From the NCBI GenBank assembly GCA_902167325.1, contig LR632930.1:4650001-4714000 (forward strand): 64,000 bases of DNA. The letters are read 5' to 3'. Positions 49,969 through 58,245 of this stretch are shown here, in pieces (the stretch's first letter is position 1; each line of letters begins with the position of its first letter). Made by a program: the position numbers and the translations under genes. The DNA comes from Chitinophaga pinensis. GTDB lineage: Bacteria; Bacteroidota; Bacteroidia; Chitinophagales; Chitinophagaceae. The notes under the pieces are model-generated. The model saw only the letters and a program-made list of their open reading frames with translations. It ran no database searches and was not told where the DNA came from.

Positions 49969-52305
49969 TTATTGCCCCAGCTTGACTACTTTCAAGACCT
50001 GGCGCACGTTAAACTGAATGATTTCGATGTAGTAAATACCCGGCTGGTAATTGCTGCCCAGTGTAACAGTACTGTTAGGTGCAAGTCCCTGACGGGCTTC
50101 CACCTGCTGGCCGGCACTATTGTACACACGGATGTTGATGGGCTGTTGCGATTTACTCACCAGCACCAGCACAAACTGATGGAAGGAAGGATTCGGCAAC
50201 ACAGTAGCCGCAAGACCGTTACCATGTGTCCACGGTTTGCTGGATGGTACCAACACATAGCTGGTTTGCACACTGGCACGCCCTGCGGTATCGGTAGCAG
50301 TAACTGTAATCGTATACACCCTTCCGTTGCCGAGCGGGTTACGCTGTGCACGGAGCTTCACCGTATTCTCATTCACCACTTCCCAATCCGGACTGCCGGA
50401 ATCAGGCTCATTGCTGGTAACGGTTACGGTACGCTGCACAGGACTGCAGTCCGCCACCGTATAGTTCAGCCCCACAGTGATCATTTTATTGTTAGGCGTT
50501 TGCAGCAGTGCAGGTGAAGGAGTAATCTCACCCAACTGCGGCGGCAGGGTATCTTTCAGCTGAACGAACATAGAGGCCGTGTCAGACTTCCCGCCGAGGT
50601 TGGTAGCAATAAAATGCACCGGATCATTATGCCTTACAAGGCTGCCCGGCACAGGATACTGTTCGATGGTTACCCCTTCCGGATTATCCACCGTTACAGA
50701 ATCGCGGTAATCGGGTATAGGGGCACTGCAGTCTGCATCCCCAAAGAGCCACTGGTTACCCGGTCCCTGAATAGTAGGCGCAAGGTTAGCGGCCAGCGCA
50801 GAGCGGCTGCTTTCATTGTGATAACGGTCGAGCGCCGTTACAGCATAGTAGTAGGTAGTGTTAGGCAAAACAGTAGTATCCGTATACCCGATAGAATCTA
50901 CCGGCGTAATTGCCAGCAGCTGGTCTACCGAGTTGGTATCTATCTGCGGTGTGGAGGAACGATAGATGGCGAACTGGCGCGCGCGGTTCTGCTGATCCAG
51001 CGGATCGCCGTTGTGCCACCAGATGAGGCGCACATCATCACCCGTTTGCTCTGCAAATAATCCGAACGGCGCTGCAGGCGCAATGCTGTCGCGCCACTTC
51101 ATGGCCGGGAGCAATGCAGGCTTCGCATACATAAAGAGGCGCAGGGAGTCGCGGAAGCCCTTGCGGGTGGAAACACGCATGCTGGTGGTATTGTAAACAG
51201 ACTGGCCGTATACATTGGCATGGCTGCGGTTCATCCTGATCTGGCGGGGTATCTGGGTGGAGTCCGTCCATCCCGCACCGGCTGCCGCATCACCCATTTT
51301 ATATCCGGCAAGACCGATGTAAATATGCCGGCCTGCTGCCTGATTATTCCACCACGGAACGATTACGCCATAGTTGGCTCCCGGTTGCCCGATCCACCAA
51401 TACACCTGTGGCATAATGTAATCCACCCAGCCTTCCTGCAGCCAGCGTTTGGTATCTGCATAGAGGGTGGTGTAATGTTCCAGTCCTGCCGTAGGCGAAC
51501 CTATTTCAGGATTGGTGCTGTTGCGGTAGATACCCGAAGGACTCACACCGAATTTCACCCAGGGCTTGATGGTTTTAACGCTGTCATACACCCGCTGAAT
51601 GAGGAGGTTTATGTTATCCCTGCGCCAGTCGTTTTTCACGGTAAAACCACGGGGGTAATTGGCAAAAGTGGCGGAATCATTGTAAGGCGCGGTGCCTGCA
51701 GGGGCATTGGGCGGATAGAAGTAATCATCGAAATGGATACCATCCACATCATAGCGGTGCAGGATGTCTGTGATCACGGCAGAGATGTGATCCCGAACGG
51801 GCGGCAGTCCGGGGTCGAGTACACGGAGCAAACCCTGGCTGAGCAGCCATTCCGGATGTGCTTTGGCTACGTGTGTAGCTGCGAAGCCAGGCAGGTTGTT
51901 AGAGTTACCCGCGGCTCGGTAGGGATTGATCCAGGCATGGAACTCCATGCCGCGCTTATGGCATTCCTCGATGGCGAAAGCCATGGGATCCCAGAAGGTG
52001 GAAGGCGGGGCGCCCTGAGTACCGGTAAGGTCGGCCGACCAGGGTTCCAGTTCACTGGCGTACATCGCATCGCACTGGCTGCGTACCTGTATATACAGAG
52101 CATTGAGGCCTGTAGCACGGTGATGGTCTGCAATGGCAATAAATGCAGCCCTTTGCTGGGCAGGCGTTTGTGTCTTATTGGGCCAGTCGATATTCAGATA
52201 GGTAGCCACCCAGGCGCCGCGTAGCTCTCTTTTGGGAGGCGACTGCGCAAGGGTAACGGCCGGAAGAAGGCTGCAAAGCAGCAGGGCGCGTAAAATTCCA
52301 GGCAT
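49969..52305 (-). CDS. Family 10 glycosidase-like protein (GHL10) with T9SS sorting tail
   Basis: 778 residues from the ATG at 52305, which begins the signal MPGILRALLLCSLLPAVTLAQ; further ATG codons at 52344, 52359 and 52365 would add up to 20 residues. The GHL10 TIM-barrel-like domain (about 30-400) starts KRELRGAWVATYLNIDWPNK and has NALYIQVRSQCDAMY, FHAWINPYR, DGIHFDDYFYP and PWVKFGVSPSGIYR. A fibronectin-like domain follows (about 415-500), then HYR-like beta domains. The last 80 residues (PNPSFHQFVLVL to LKVVKLGQ, with IRVYNSAGQQV and G-I-Y-Y-I) are a T9SS type A sorting domain, so it should be secreted. Its substrate is unknown; family members act on peptidoglycan-like or beta-linked glycans. 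Confidence 0.9.
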   Translation of the reverse strand: MPGILRALLLCSLLPAVTLAQSPPKRELRGAWVATYLNIDWPNKTQTPAQQRAAFIAIADHHRATGLNALYIQVRSQCDAMYASELEPWSADLTGTQGAPPSTFWDPMAFAIEECHKRGMEFHAWINPYRAAGNSNNLPGFAATHVAKAHPEWLLSQGLLRVLDPGLPPVRDHISAVITDILHRYDVDGIHFDDYFYPPNAPAGTAPYNDSATFANYPRGFTVKNDWRRDNINLLIQRVYDSVKTIKPWVKFGVSPSGIYRNSTNPEIGSPTAGLEHYTTLYADTKRWLQEGWVDYIMPQVYWWIGQPGANYGVIVPWWNNQAAGRHIYIGLAGYKMGDAAAGAGWTDSTQIPRQIRMNRSHANVYGQSVYNTTSMRVSTRKGFRDSLRLFMYAKPALLPAMKWRDSIAPAAPFGLFAEQTGDDVRLIWWHNGDPLDQQNRARQFAIYRSSTPQIDTNSVDQLLAITPVDSIGYTDTTVLPNTTYYYAVTALDRYHNESSRSALAANLAPTIQGPGNQWLFGDADCSAPIPDYRDSVTVDNPEGVTIEQYPVPGSLVRHNDPVHFIATNLGGKSDTASMFVQLKDTLPPQLGEITPSPALLQTPNNKMITVGLNYTVADCSPVQRTVTVTSNEPDSGSPDWEVVNENTVKLRAQRNPLGNGRVYTITVTATDTAGRASVQTSYVLVPSSKPWTHGNGLAATVLPNPSFHQFVLVLVSKSQQPINIRVYNSAGQQVEARQGLAPNSTVTLGSNYQPGIYYIEIIQFNVRQVLKVVKLGQ

Positions 52306-52368
52306 AGCGGGGGTTTTGGTTGATGTAAAAGAATTGGTTTGCATATAAGAGCGATTCATCAACATCAA

Positions 52369-52767
52369 CCGTTACTCCTTTCCAAAAAAAACGAATGTAC
52401 GAAAGCACACATAACCCTCTTTACAATATCTCCTGTTTCAACTGCCGGGCTTTACATTTAAGTTAATTTACTATCAGAAATACTTAATTACATCATATTA
52501 TTTATTTCATCTCAATTCATTCATTATCAATCTATTGCACTACCATCATTTAACCAAACTCCTTCCAGACGTGGATTGTGATGGAGGTTGGAAGGATGGA
52601 TAAAGGCTGACTGAAGCAAGAACAACCAAATCCGGTAGCATATTAACAGTTTGTGAGGCTGGAATTGTAATACGGTACAATGTAAAAGGCCGCTCCGGCA
52701 AGGGAACGGCCGCTGCGGCGAAAACCGGCAGTTATCGTGCTCAGTTTCATTGATTTTTCACACGGCA
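52369..52767. other. Gene-free 400-base region
   Basis: AT-rich and without a supported frame. 52440-52560 is low-complexity, with short TTCATT runs. It includes the terminator of the gene at 52768 near its right end. The GHL10 promoter should lie in the left part. Confidence 0.6.
52684..52711 (-). terminator. Terminator after the exported protein at 52768
   Basis: Arms 52703-52711 and 52688-52696, nine pairs with one G-U, 6-base loop, followed on the minus strand by TTTT, 57 bases after the stop. Confidence 0.75.
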
Positions 52768-53436
52768 TCAGGGCAGCCGAGCAATCTTTCCTGCCAGAGC
52801 CGCATGCAGGATATGGCCATTTGTAACCTCCCATATAGCATCCTGGGCAACGGCAAGACTATGCACATCGGCCAGGGATTTGCTCTCCAGCGTCATTAAA
52901 AGCGCCTGAAGATCGTAGTTCCCCGATACGGGACCGAAACGGTAAGGACCTTCCGGGCCGGGTGTGGGGATAGACTCGTTCAAGCCGAACAGGTCAAGGT
53001 GGTAGGCAGCCACAGCACCAGCCGGTACCGTGAGCACTACCGGCCGCGCCAGCAAAGCATCGTTGGAGCGATTGTACTTATTCAGAAATACCAGTCCTGC
53101 CGGCAGCGTCACTTTCACATCTGCTGCGGTATGGTTGCGTAGGCTGAAGCGAAGGCGTACCAGGCAGCCATCGCCATAACGCTGTACCTGGTGCGCCGTT
53201 TCGCAGGAGCAATCCAAAGCATCGTGCCCTTTCATGGAACGCTCTACGAGTGTGATGCCCGCAGGCAGGTGAAATACACTGCCTTCGATATGAAAAGGCC
53301 TGGTGGCCGTGATGGTCTCTTTTACTGCAGCCTGCGGTGCCGGGAGCTGCTTCGGCCGGCCGGAACGCTTGCCTGCAGCGGTTGCGAGTAGGATCAAGGG
53401 GATAATTGTAAGGAATAGCAGGGTTAACTTTTTCAT
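52768..53436 (-). CDS. Exported protein of unknown function
   Basis: 222 residues. The ATG at 53436 starts MKKLTLLFLTIIPLILLATAAG, a signal peptide or single anchor. The mature part has two Cys close together (HDALDCSCETAHQVQRYGDGC). A beta-rich body follows with the VRLRFSLRNHTAADVKVTLPAGLVFLNKYNRSND and VLTVPAGAVAAYHLDLFGLNESIPTP strands, then a helical end (LMTLESKSLADVHSLAVAQDAIWEVTNG) and a small C-terminal helix. I do not recognise the family. It stands alone between the GHL10 gene and a divergent pair of small membrane proteins, with a terminator after it. Confidence 0.72.
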   Translation of the reverse strand: MKKLTLLFLTIIPLILLATAAGKRSGRPKQLPAPQAAVKETITATRPFHIEGSVFHLPAGITLVERSMKGHDALDCSCETAHQVQRYGDGCLVRLRFSLRNHTAADVKVTLPAGLVFLNKYNRSNDALLARPVVLTVPAGAVAAYHLDLFGLNESIPTPGPEGPYRFGPVSGNYDLQALLMTLESKSLADVHSLAVAQDAIWEVTNGHILHAALAGKIARLP

Positions 53437-53562
53437 GATGTTGTTTTTGTCGCCGCAAAGATAGTCCACCCTCCCCTCCCATCTGATACGCGAAACGGAT
53501 CAAAACCTACGGGAAACGGATTCATTCCCTCACAACATTAGAATATATTTCTTTCAATACAT

Positions 53563-53593
53563 TTTGAAAGTTCAATATACTCATATACCTTTG
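53563..53593 (+). promoter_or_regulatory. Promoter of the small-membrane-protein pair
   Basis: TTTG (53563-53566), a 19-base spacer and TACCTTTG (53586-53593): an exact match to the Bacteroidota consensus at both boxes. The ATG is at 53614. Confidence 0.8.
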
Positions 53594-53613
53594 TTCTATC
53601 AAACCGCAAAACG

Positions 53614-53967
53614 ATGAATACGCTTGCTTACCTCATATATGGCTGCATCACAGGTTTTGTCACCATATGGGTGGGCTGGATCTTTTACCGGAACGGGCGG
53701 GCTTTCATCCTTTATCTTTTGCAGAACAATGCATTGCTGACGGATGCTATCAACCGCCTCCTGCTCACGGGATACTATCTCCTTAATTTGGGATATGCCG
53801 CGGTGATGATCAGTACATGGGAACGTGTGGAGAGCTGGACGGGGCTGCTGACGAGCGTAACGGTGATGACGGGCCGTATCATCCTCACCCTTGCATTCAT
53901 TCATTACTGCAACATGGCGGCCATTTACTACATCGGCAAAAAACAACAATCCATACCTCATTCCTAA
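53614..53967 (+). CDS. Small membrane protein, first of a tandem paralog pair
   Basis: 117 residues with about three membrane segments (AYLIYGCITGFVTIWVGWIF, a second around TGYYLLNLGYAAVMI, and a third near 92). It aligns with the next gene product: both have LAYL-x-Y at the start, F-Y-R-N / F-R-N followed by R-x-F, an N-R/K-L motif, and T-G-Y/F-Y-L-L-N-L-G-Y/C-A. I do not recognise the family. A consensus promoter precedes it, and the next gene starts 11 bases after its stop. Confidence 0.75.
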   Translation: MNTLAYLIYGCITGFVTIWVGWIFYRNGRAFILYLLQNNALLTDAINRLLLTGYYLLNLGYAAVMISTWERVESWTGLLTSVTVMTGRIILTLAFIHYCNMAAIYYIGKKQQSIPHS

Positions 53968-53978
53968 ATCCACTTACC

Positions 53979-54386
53979 ATGACAACCAATTATCACTTCC
54001 TCGCCTATCTCGTATACCTGCCTGCGGTTATATTCCTGACCTGGTTCGTAGCCCGCACGCTGTTCCGCAACAGCAGGGTGTTTATGATGGATATTTTTAA
54101 CGGTAAAGCGGAGATTGCCCTGTCTACCAACAAATTGTTTGAAACAGGCTTCTATCTCCTGAACCTGGGCTGTGCATTTTACATCATGACCATCGGGCGG
54201 GAAGTAGCTACGCAGCAAACGATGCTGGAAGTGCTGAGCACTAAACTGGGCGGCTTCTGCATCTACCTTGGCGTGATGCTCTTCTTCAATCTCTATCTCT
54301 TCTTCCGCGGCCGCCGCATCAGCAAAATGCGTGCAAATCAGGCACAGGTATTGGCCGCCATGCAGCAGAGACCGCCCGCACCATGA
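53979..54386 (+). CDS. Small membrane protein, second of a tandem paralog pair
   Basis: 135 residues, a diverged copy of the preceding product with a longer basic tail (FFRGRRISKMRANQAQVLAAMQQRPPAP). Membrane segments are near 8-28 (FLAYLVYLPAVIFLTWFVART), 52-73 (TGFYLLNLGCAFYIMTIG) and 92-112 (GGFCIYLGVMLFFNLYLFF). The ATG at 53979 was preferred over a longer frame that starts inside the previous gene. Function unknown; joint transcription with its neighbour from the promoter at 53563 is likely. Confidence 0.75.
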   Translation: MTTNYHFLAYLVYLPAVIFLTWFVARTLFRNSRVFMMDIFNGKAEIALSTNKLFETGFYLLNLGCAFYIMTIGREVATQQTMLEVLSTKLGGFCIYLGVMLFFNLYLFFRGRRISKMRANQAQVLAAMQQRPPAP

Positions 54387-54552
54387 CCCGCCCTTTCATC
54401 CCTATACCCGGCCGGAAGCGCTACCACAGCAGCTTCCGGCTTTATAATGCTGCCAAAACCGTAATTGTGGCGGATTTAATGATGAATCGTGCCCGCAGTG
54501 CCGGATTTATGCTTATCTTTACTTTTTACCTATATTAAAAAGCATATATACA

Positions 54553-55854
54553 TTGTATTTTCACGAATTTGATTTTGACGATGATCTGTTGGATGGTATA
54601 GATGCGATGGGCTACAAAACCGCTACCCCGGTTCAGGAACAAGTTATCCCCGTCATTTTATCCGGCAGGGATCTGATCGCCTCGGCACAGACGGGCACCG
54701 GAAAAACGGCCGCCTTTCTGCTTCCCACCATTCAGAATCTTCTCACACATACGCACGACGACCATCAGATCAATTCCATGATCATCGTTCCTACCCGGGA
54801 ACTGGCCGTTCAGATCGCACAGGCACTCGAAGGCATGTCTTACTACACCAACATCAGCTCTATTGCGGTGTATGGCGGTGGCGACGGTGCTTCTTTCGCC
54901 ATTGAGAAGAAAGCGCTTTCCACCGGGGCCGATGTGGTCATCTGCACCCCCGGCCGCATGATCGCCCACCTCAACATGGGTTATGTAAAACTGAAGGGCC
55001 TGAAATATCTCATCCTCGATGAGGCCGACCGCATGCTGGACATGGGTTTCCACGACGATATCGAGAAGATCATTTCTTTCCTCCCGAAAGACAGGCAGAC
55101 CCTCCTTTTCTCCGCTACCATGCCGGATAAAATGCGCAAGCTCGCCCTGAAGATCCTCCAGGATCCCATACAGGTGAATATTGCCATTTCCAAACCGCCG
55201 GAACGCATCAAGCAGGAAGCTTTTGTGGTACATGAAGAGCAGAAAGTGCCCCTCGTTAAACACATCCTCACCAGCCGCCCGAAAGAAAGCGTAATCGTTT
55301 TCTGCTCCCGCAAGCAGAATGTAAAAACACTGGCAGCAGTACTCCGACGTGCGAAGTTCGCCGTGGAAGAAATACATTCCGATCTCGAGCAGGACCACCG
55401 TGAGCAGGCCCTCCTGAATTTCAAGAACAAACGTTCCAACGTACTTGTGGCTACAGACATACTGAGCCGCGGTATCGATATCGAAGACATTGACCTGGTG
55501 ATCAACTATGACGTACCCAACGATGGCGAGGATTACATCCACCGCATCGGGCGTACCGCACGTGCCGCTACAGATGGTACCGCGTATACATTCATCAGTC
55601 CCAAGGAACAGGGCCGTTTCTCCCGCATCGAAGAGCTGCTGGGCCACGAAGTGGTAAAAGCCACTGTCCCCCCCGAGCTGGGTCCCGTACCCGAATACAC
55701 CCCCAGATCCCGCAAATCAGGCGGTGGAGGTGGCGGAGGCGGTAACCGTGGCGGCGGACCTCCCAGAGGCGGAGGAGGAGGCAGAAAAGGCCCTTCCCGT
55801 AACGGAAATAACAAACGCAGCAATAATCGCCCCGCGCAACAAAAAAAGCCATAA
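54553..55854 (+). CDS. DEAD-box RNA helicase
   Basis: 433 residues, RhlE-like. Motifs in order: the Q motif (ATPVQEQ near 24), motif I AQTGTGKT (45-52), Ia PTRELA, Ib TPGR, motif II DEAD (156-159), motif III SAT, VATDILSRGIDIEDIDLVINYD, and motif VI HRIGRTAR near 331. A glycine-rich, arginine-containing tail with 11 Gly in one segment ends the protein and may bind RNA. The start is TTG at 54553: an in-frame stop lies 18 bases upstream, no ATG lies between, and the first residues (YFHEFDFDDDLLDGI) fit the family N-terminus, while the next Met is residue 19. The product unwinds RNA in ribosome assembly or mRNA decay. Confidence 0.94.
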   Translation: MYFHEFDFDDDLLDGIDAMGYKTATPVQEQVIPVILSGRDLIASAQTGTGKTAAFLLPTIQNLLTHTHDDHQINSMIIVPTRELAVQIAQALEGMSYYTNISSIAVYGGGDGASFAIEKKALSTGADVVICTPGRMIAHLNMGYVKLKGLKYLILDEADRMLDMGFHDDIEKIISFLPKDRQTLLFSATMPDKMRKLALKILQDPIQVNIAISKPPERIKQEAFVVHEEQKVPLVKHILTSRPKESVIVFCSRKQNVKTLAAVLRRAKFAVEEIHSDLEQDHREQALLNFKNKRSNVLVATDILSRGIDIEDIDLVINYDVPNDGEDYIHRIGRTARAATDGTAYTFISPKEQGRFSRIEELLGHEVVKATVPPELGPVPEYTPRSRKSGGGGGGGGNRGGGPPRGGGGGRKGPSRNGNNKRSNNRPAQQKKP

Positions 55855-55875
55855 GATCAGATCTTATGGCTTTTT
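55843..55875. terminator. Strong bidirectional terminator; helicase stop lies in its stem
   Basis: AAAAAGCCATAAGAT (55843-55857) pairs perfectly with ATCTTATGGCTTTTT (55861-55875), loop of 3. T-runs follow on both strands. The helicase stop codon (55852-55854) lies within the first arm. It serves the convergent DUF5008-type gene as well. Confidence 0.9.
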
Positions 55876-55901
55876 GCTTTATTGTCCCCTACAGACGCTT
55901 T

Positions 55902-57512
55902 CTATTCAAACATTAACTTCACGATCCTGTTGGCTGGGCGGCCGTCGAACATATCGAAGTTGCCCACCATCATCACCGCATTCTGTCCTTTTACGGGCAG
56001 TATCTCCGTTACAGAACCATTATCGGAAGCTGTGGCATACCGCAGCCCGCCGATGGTATTGTAAGTAGGATGTACCGATCCGTCTGCATTCAGCACGATG
56101 AAGTTATTACGCGTGAGGTTGCCGAACTTCCGGAAAGTACCCGTGAGGATAATGGCACCATTCGGCAGCAGACCGATCTGATCGATCTTATTACCATCCG
56201 GCCCCGCACCTACGCTAAATCCGGGGTCTACCGCACCATCCGGCATGATCCTTACCACCCTGTTGGCCGGCACGCCGTTAAAGCGGTTGAAGCCCCCTGC
56301 CACAATGATCTTCCCGTCGGGCTGAACATAGAAATCATAAATAAGCAGATCGGCTCCGGAACCGGGATTGAAGGATGCATCCAATGTACCATCCGCATTC
56401 AGGCGGGCGATACGCGGTGCAGGCTGTCCCTGGTAACTGGTGAAGTTACCTGCAATGAGGATCTTGCCATCAGGCAGTACTTCCGATTTGTAGATACGTC
56501 CGTTCACGGTATTCAGGCCACGATGCTCCTGAAGGTCGTAGTTCCAGGATGAATCCAGCACCCCGTCGGGATGCAGGCGGATCATATGCTGCACGTACGT
56601 GGAATCGAGATGCATGGAATCTAAGCCAACGCTGGATGTAAGGCTGTAATTAGGCTTTACATAGTAACGGAAATCCCCTACCAGCAGGATCTTATCATCG
56701 GGCAATACGTGCATATTATACACGGAGCCGCGAACACCCCCTGCCAGCGACGAACCTACTGCCATGTTCTGGGATGGCAGTTCGATAAGCGCGGAGTCGT
56801 TTGTTCCGTTAAAGTTGAGCCGGGCAATGCTGTACACGTTCTGGGTACGGGCATAACGGTTAAAGTATCCTGCCACGAGGAACTTCTGCTCGTTTTCCAG
56901 ATACACCGCTGTATTCACATCGCCCTGCGGACCAGTCTGCCAGCCGTATTCGAAATCGTTATCGAGCTTACCGTCAGACAGCACACGGGCCATGCGGTTT
57001 ACACCACCGGTCTTATTAGCGTTGTCGTAGTTATTGAAACGGCCGGCGATGAGCCACTTCCCGTCATTGGCAGCAATGATGGTGTTGATCAAACCGTTTG
57101 CACCCCGCAAACTGGGGAACACCGTATCCATCTGCAGCGGGCCGAACACGTTGTAAAACGGGCCGAAATAGAATTCATCGCCTACTTTGGCGTTGATGTT
57201 ACCCGAGCTGGCGAATGCAGGAACACGCACCTTCACGGCGGAGTCGGTCACTTCCAGTATCTCGGCTTTCTCGCCGTTGAAGGATATCTCCAGTTTGTCT
57301 TTATGCTTGAGGAACCCCGTTCCGCGCACGAGAACTTCATCATTCACAAAGCCCTTGGCGGGGCGTACGGAGTTATCAGCGAATATGATGGAAGCCAGTA
57401 CAGGATCGCCATATGGGTTCCGCCCGTCGCTGTTCACCGTTTCCCTTGTGCAGGCTGCCATACCGGCGAGCAGCGCCAGCGACAGCATTCCCAGATATAT
57501 TTTGTGTGTCAT
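55902..57512 (-). CDS. IPT/TIG and delta-60-repeat lipoprotein (DUF5008 type)
   Basis: 536-residue lipoprotein; lipobox MAAC with Cys near residue 21. An IPT/TIG Ig-like domain (about 40-115, GFVNDEVLVRGTGFLKHKDKLEISFNG) is followed by a propeller-like series of delta-60 repeats, each with D-G-K-x-L/I-x-x-G-x-F-x-x-Y/F (for example DGKILIAGNFTSYQG and DGKIIVAGGFNRFNG) and A-R-L-N-A-D-G-T-L-D-x-S-F. The combination with fasciclin, SusD and SusC genes upstream is the usual DUF5008 setting. It is the last gene of the third locus and probably surface-exposed. Its ligand is unknown. Confidence 0.85.
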   Translation of the reverse strand: MTHKIYLGMLSLALLAGMAACTRETVNSDGRNPYGDPVLASIIFADNSVRPAKGFVNDEVLVRGTGFLKHKDKLEISFNGEKAEILEVTDSAVKVRVPAFASSGNINAKVGDEFYFGPFYNVFGPLQMDTVFPSLRGANGLINTIIAANDGKWLIAGRFNNYDNANKTGGVNRMARVLSDGKLDNDFEYGWQTGPQGDVNTAVYLENEQKFLVAGYFNRYARTQNVYSIARLNFNGTNDSALIELPSQNMAVGSSLAGGVRGSVYNMHVLPDDKILLVGDFRYYVKPNYSLTSSVGLDSMHLDSTYVQHMIRLHPDGVLDSSWNYDLQEHRGLNTVNGRIYKSEVLPDGKILIAGNFTSYQGQPAPRIARLNADGTLDASFNPGSGADLLIYDFYVQPDGKIIVAGGFNRFNGVPANRVVRIMPDGAVDPGFSVGAGPDGNKIDQIGLLPNGAIILTGTFRKFGNLTRNNFIVLNADGSVHPTYNTIGGLRYATASDNGSVTEILPVKGQNAVMMVGNFDMFDGRPANRIVKLMFE

Positions 57513-57521
57513 GAGTGTTAG

Positions 57522-58235
57522 TTATTCATTGGTCCTTAAATAATCGAGCGCCACGCGTCTGAATTCACCGCCGCGGAAGCCGAGTACATGCAGATAGGTC
57601 AGCGCATGTATCACACCATTACGGGGCTGAATGTCGCTGGAAGCTACACGTACGTTACTGTTATTCCGGAAATCCCTTGGGTCGAAGGTTACATCTGTCA
57701 GGTAGAGAATCCTTGGGCCGATGGCTTCCACACCGCGATAGTTCGTGTATTCGAGACCGATGTTCAGAATATATCCGTTCAGCATGATATAGTTGATACC
57801 GGGGAATGCGCGGATGTTATCACGTGCCATCCGGGGGAACGATCCCGCGAGGCGCTTGCCGCGCAGGATGTACATGCTGATAAACTGTTTCCATACTTCG
57901 GCACCGAGGTCTTCCATCTTTACCGAATCTTCCTGGTTCATGAAGCGCTGGGCGTTCAGATCATCCATCGCAGCTTTAATGGCATCGTCGGTAAAGGCGA
58001 AGAAAGTGATCGTGTCATTGGTAAACATGTCTTTCATGCCAGCCAGATCAATGATATGTTTTACGCTGTCGAAGTACAGTGTTTTCTCGGTCAGGTAGTC
58101 GTAAATGGTACCGTTATAAATCGGGTTGGCCAGGCCTCCGTCTTTATAGTAATCATCCTTTTTGCAGGAGGAGAACAGCATGCATCCGGCGGCCAGGAAC
58201 AACATGCAGGCGAATATTTTTTTCATACTCATCAT
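57522..58235 (-). CDS. Fasciclin-domain lipoprotein
   Basis: 237 residues from the ATG at 58235 (58226 is also possible). The signal (MKKIFACMLFLAAGCMLFSSC) gives a lipobox FSSC. The fasciclin (FAS1) fold spans about 45-230: TIYDYLTEKTLYFDSVKHIIDLAGM, F-F-A-F-T-D-D-A-I, NGYILNIGLEYTNY and the typical end G-V-I-H-A-L-T-Y-L-H-V-L-G. FAS1 domains often mediate adhesion or glycan binding. It begins 10 bases after the SusD stop and ends 9 bases before the delta-60 gene, forming one operon. Confidence 0.88.
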   Translation of the reverse strand: MMSMKKIFACMLFLAAGCMLFSSCKKDDYYKDGGLANPIYNGTIYDYLTEKTLYFDSVKHIIDLAGMKDMFTNDTITFFAFTDDAIKAAMDDLNAQRFMNQEDSVKMEDLGAEVWKQFISMYILRGKRLAGSFPRMARDNIRAFPGINYIMLNGYILNIGLEYTNYRGVEAIGPRILYLTDVTFDPRDFRNNSNVRVASSDIQPRNGVIHALTYLHVLGFRGGEFRRVALDYLRTNE

Positions 58236-58245
58236 GTTTGTCAGG

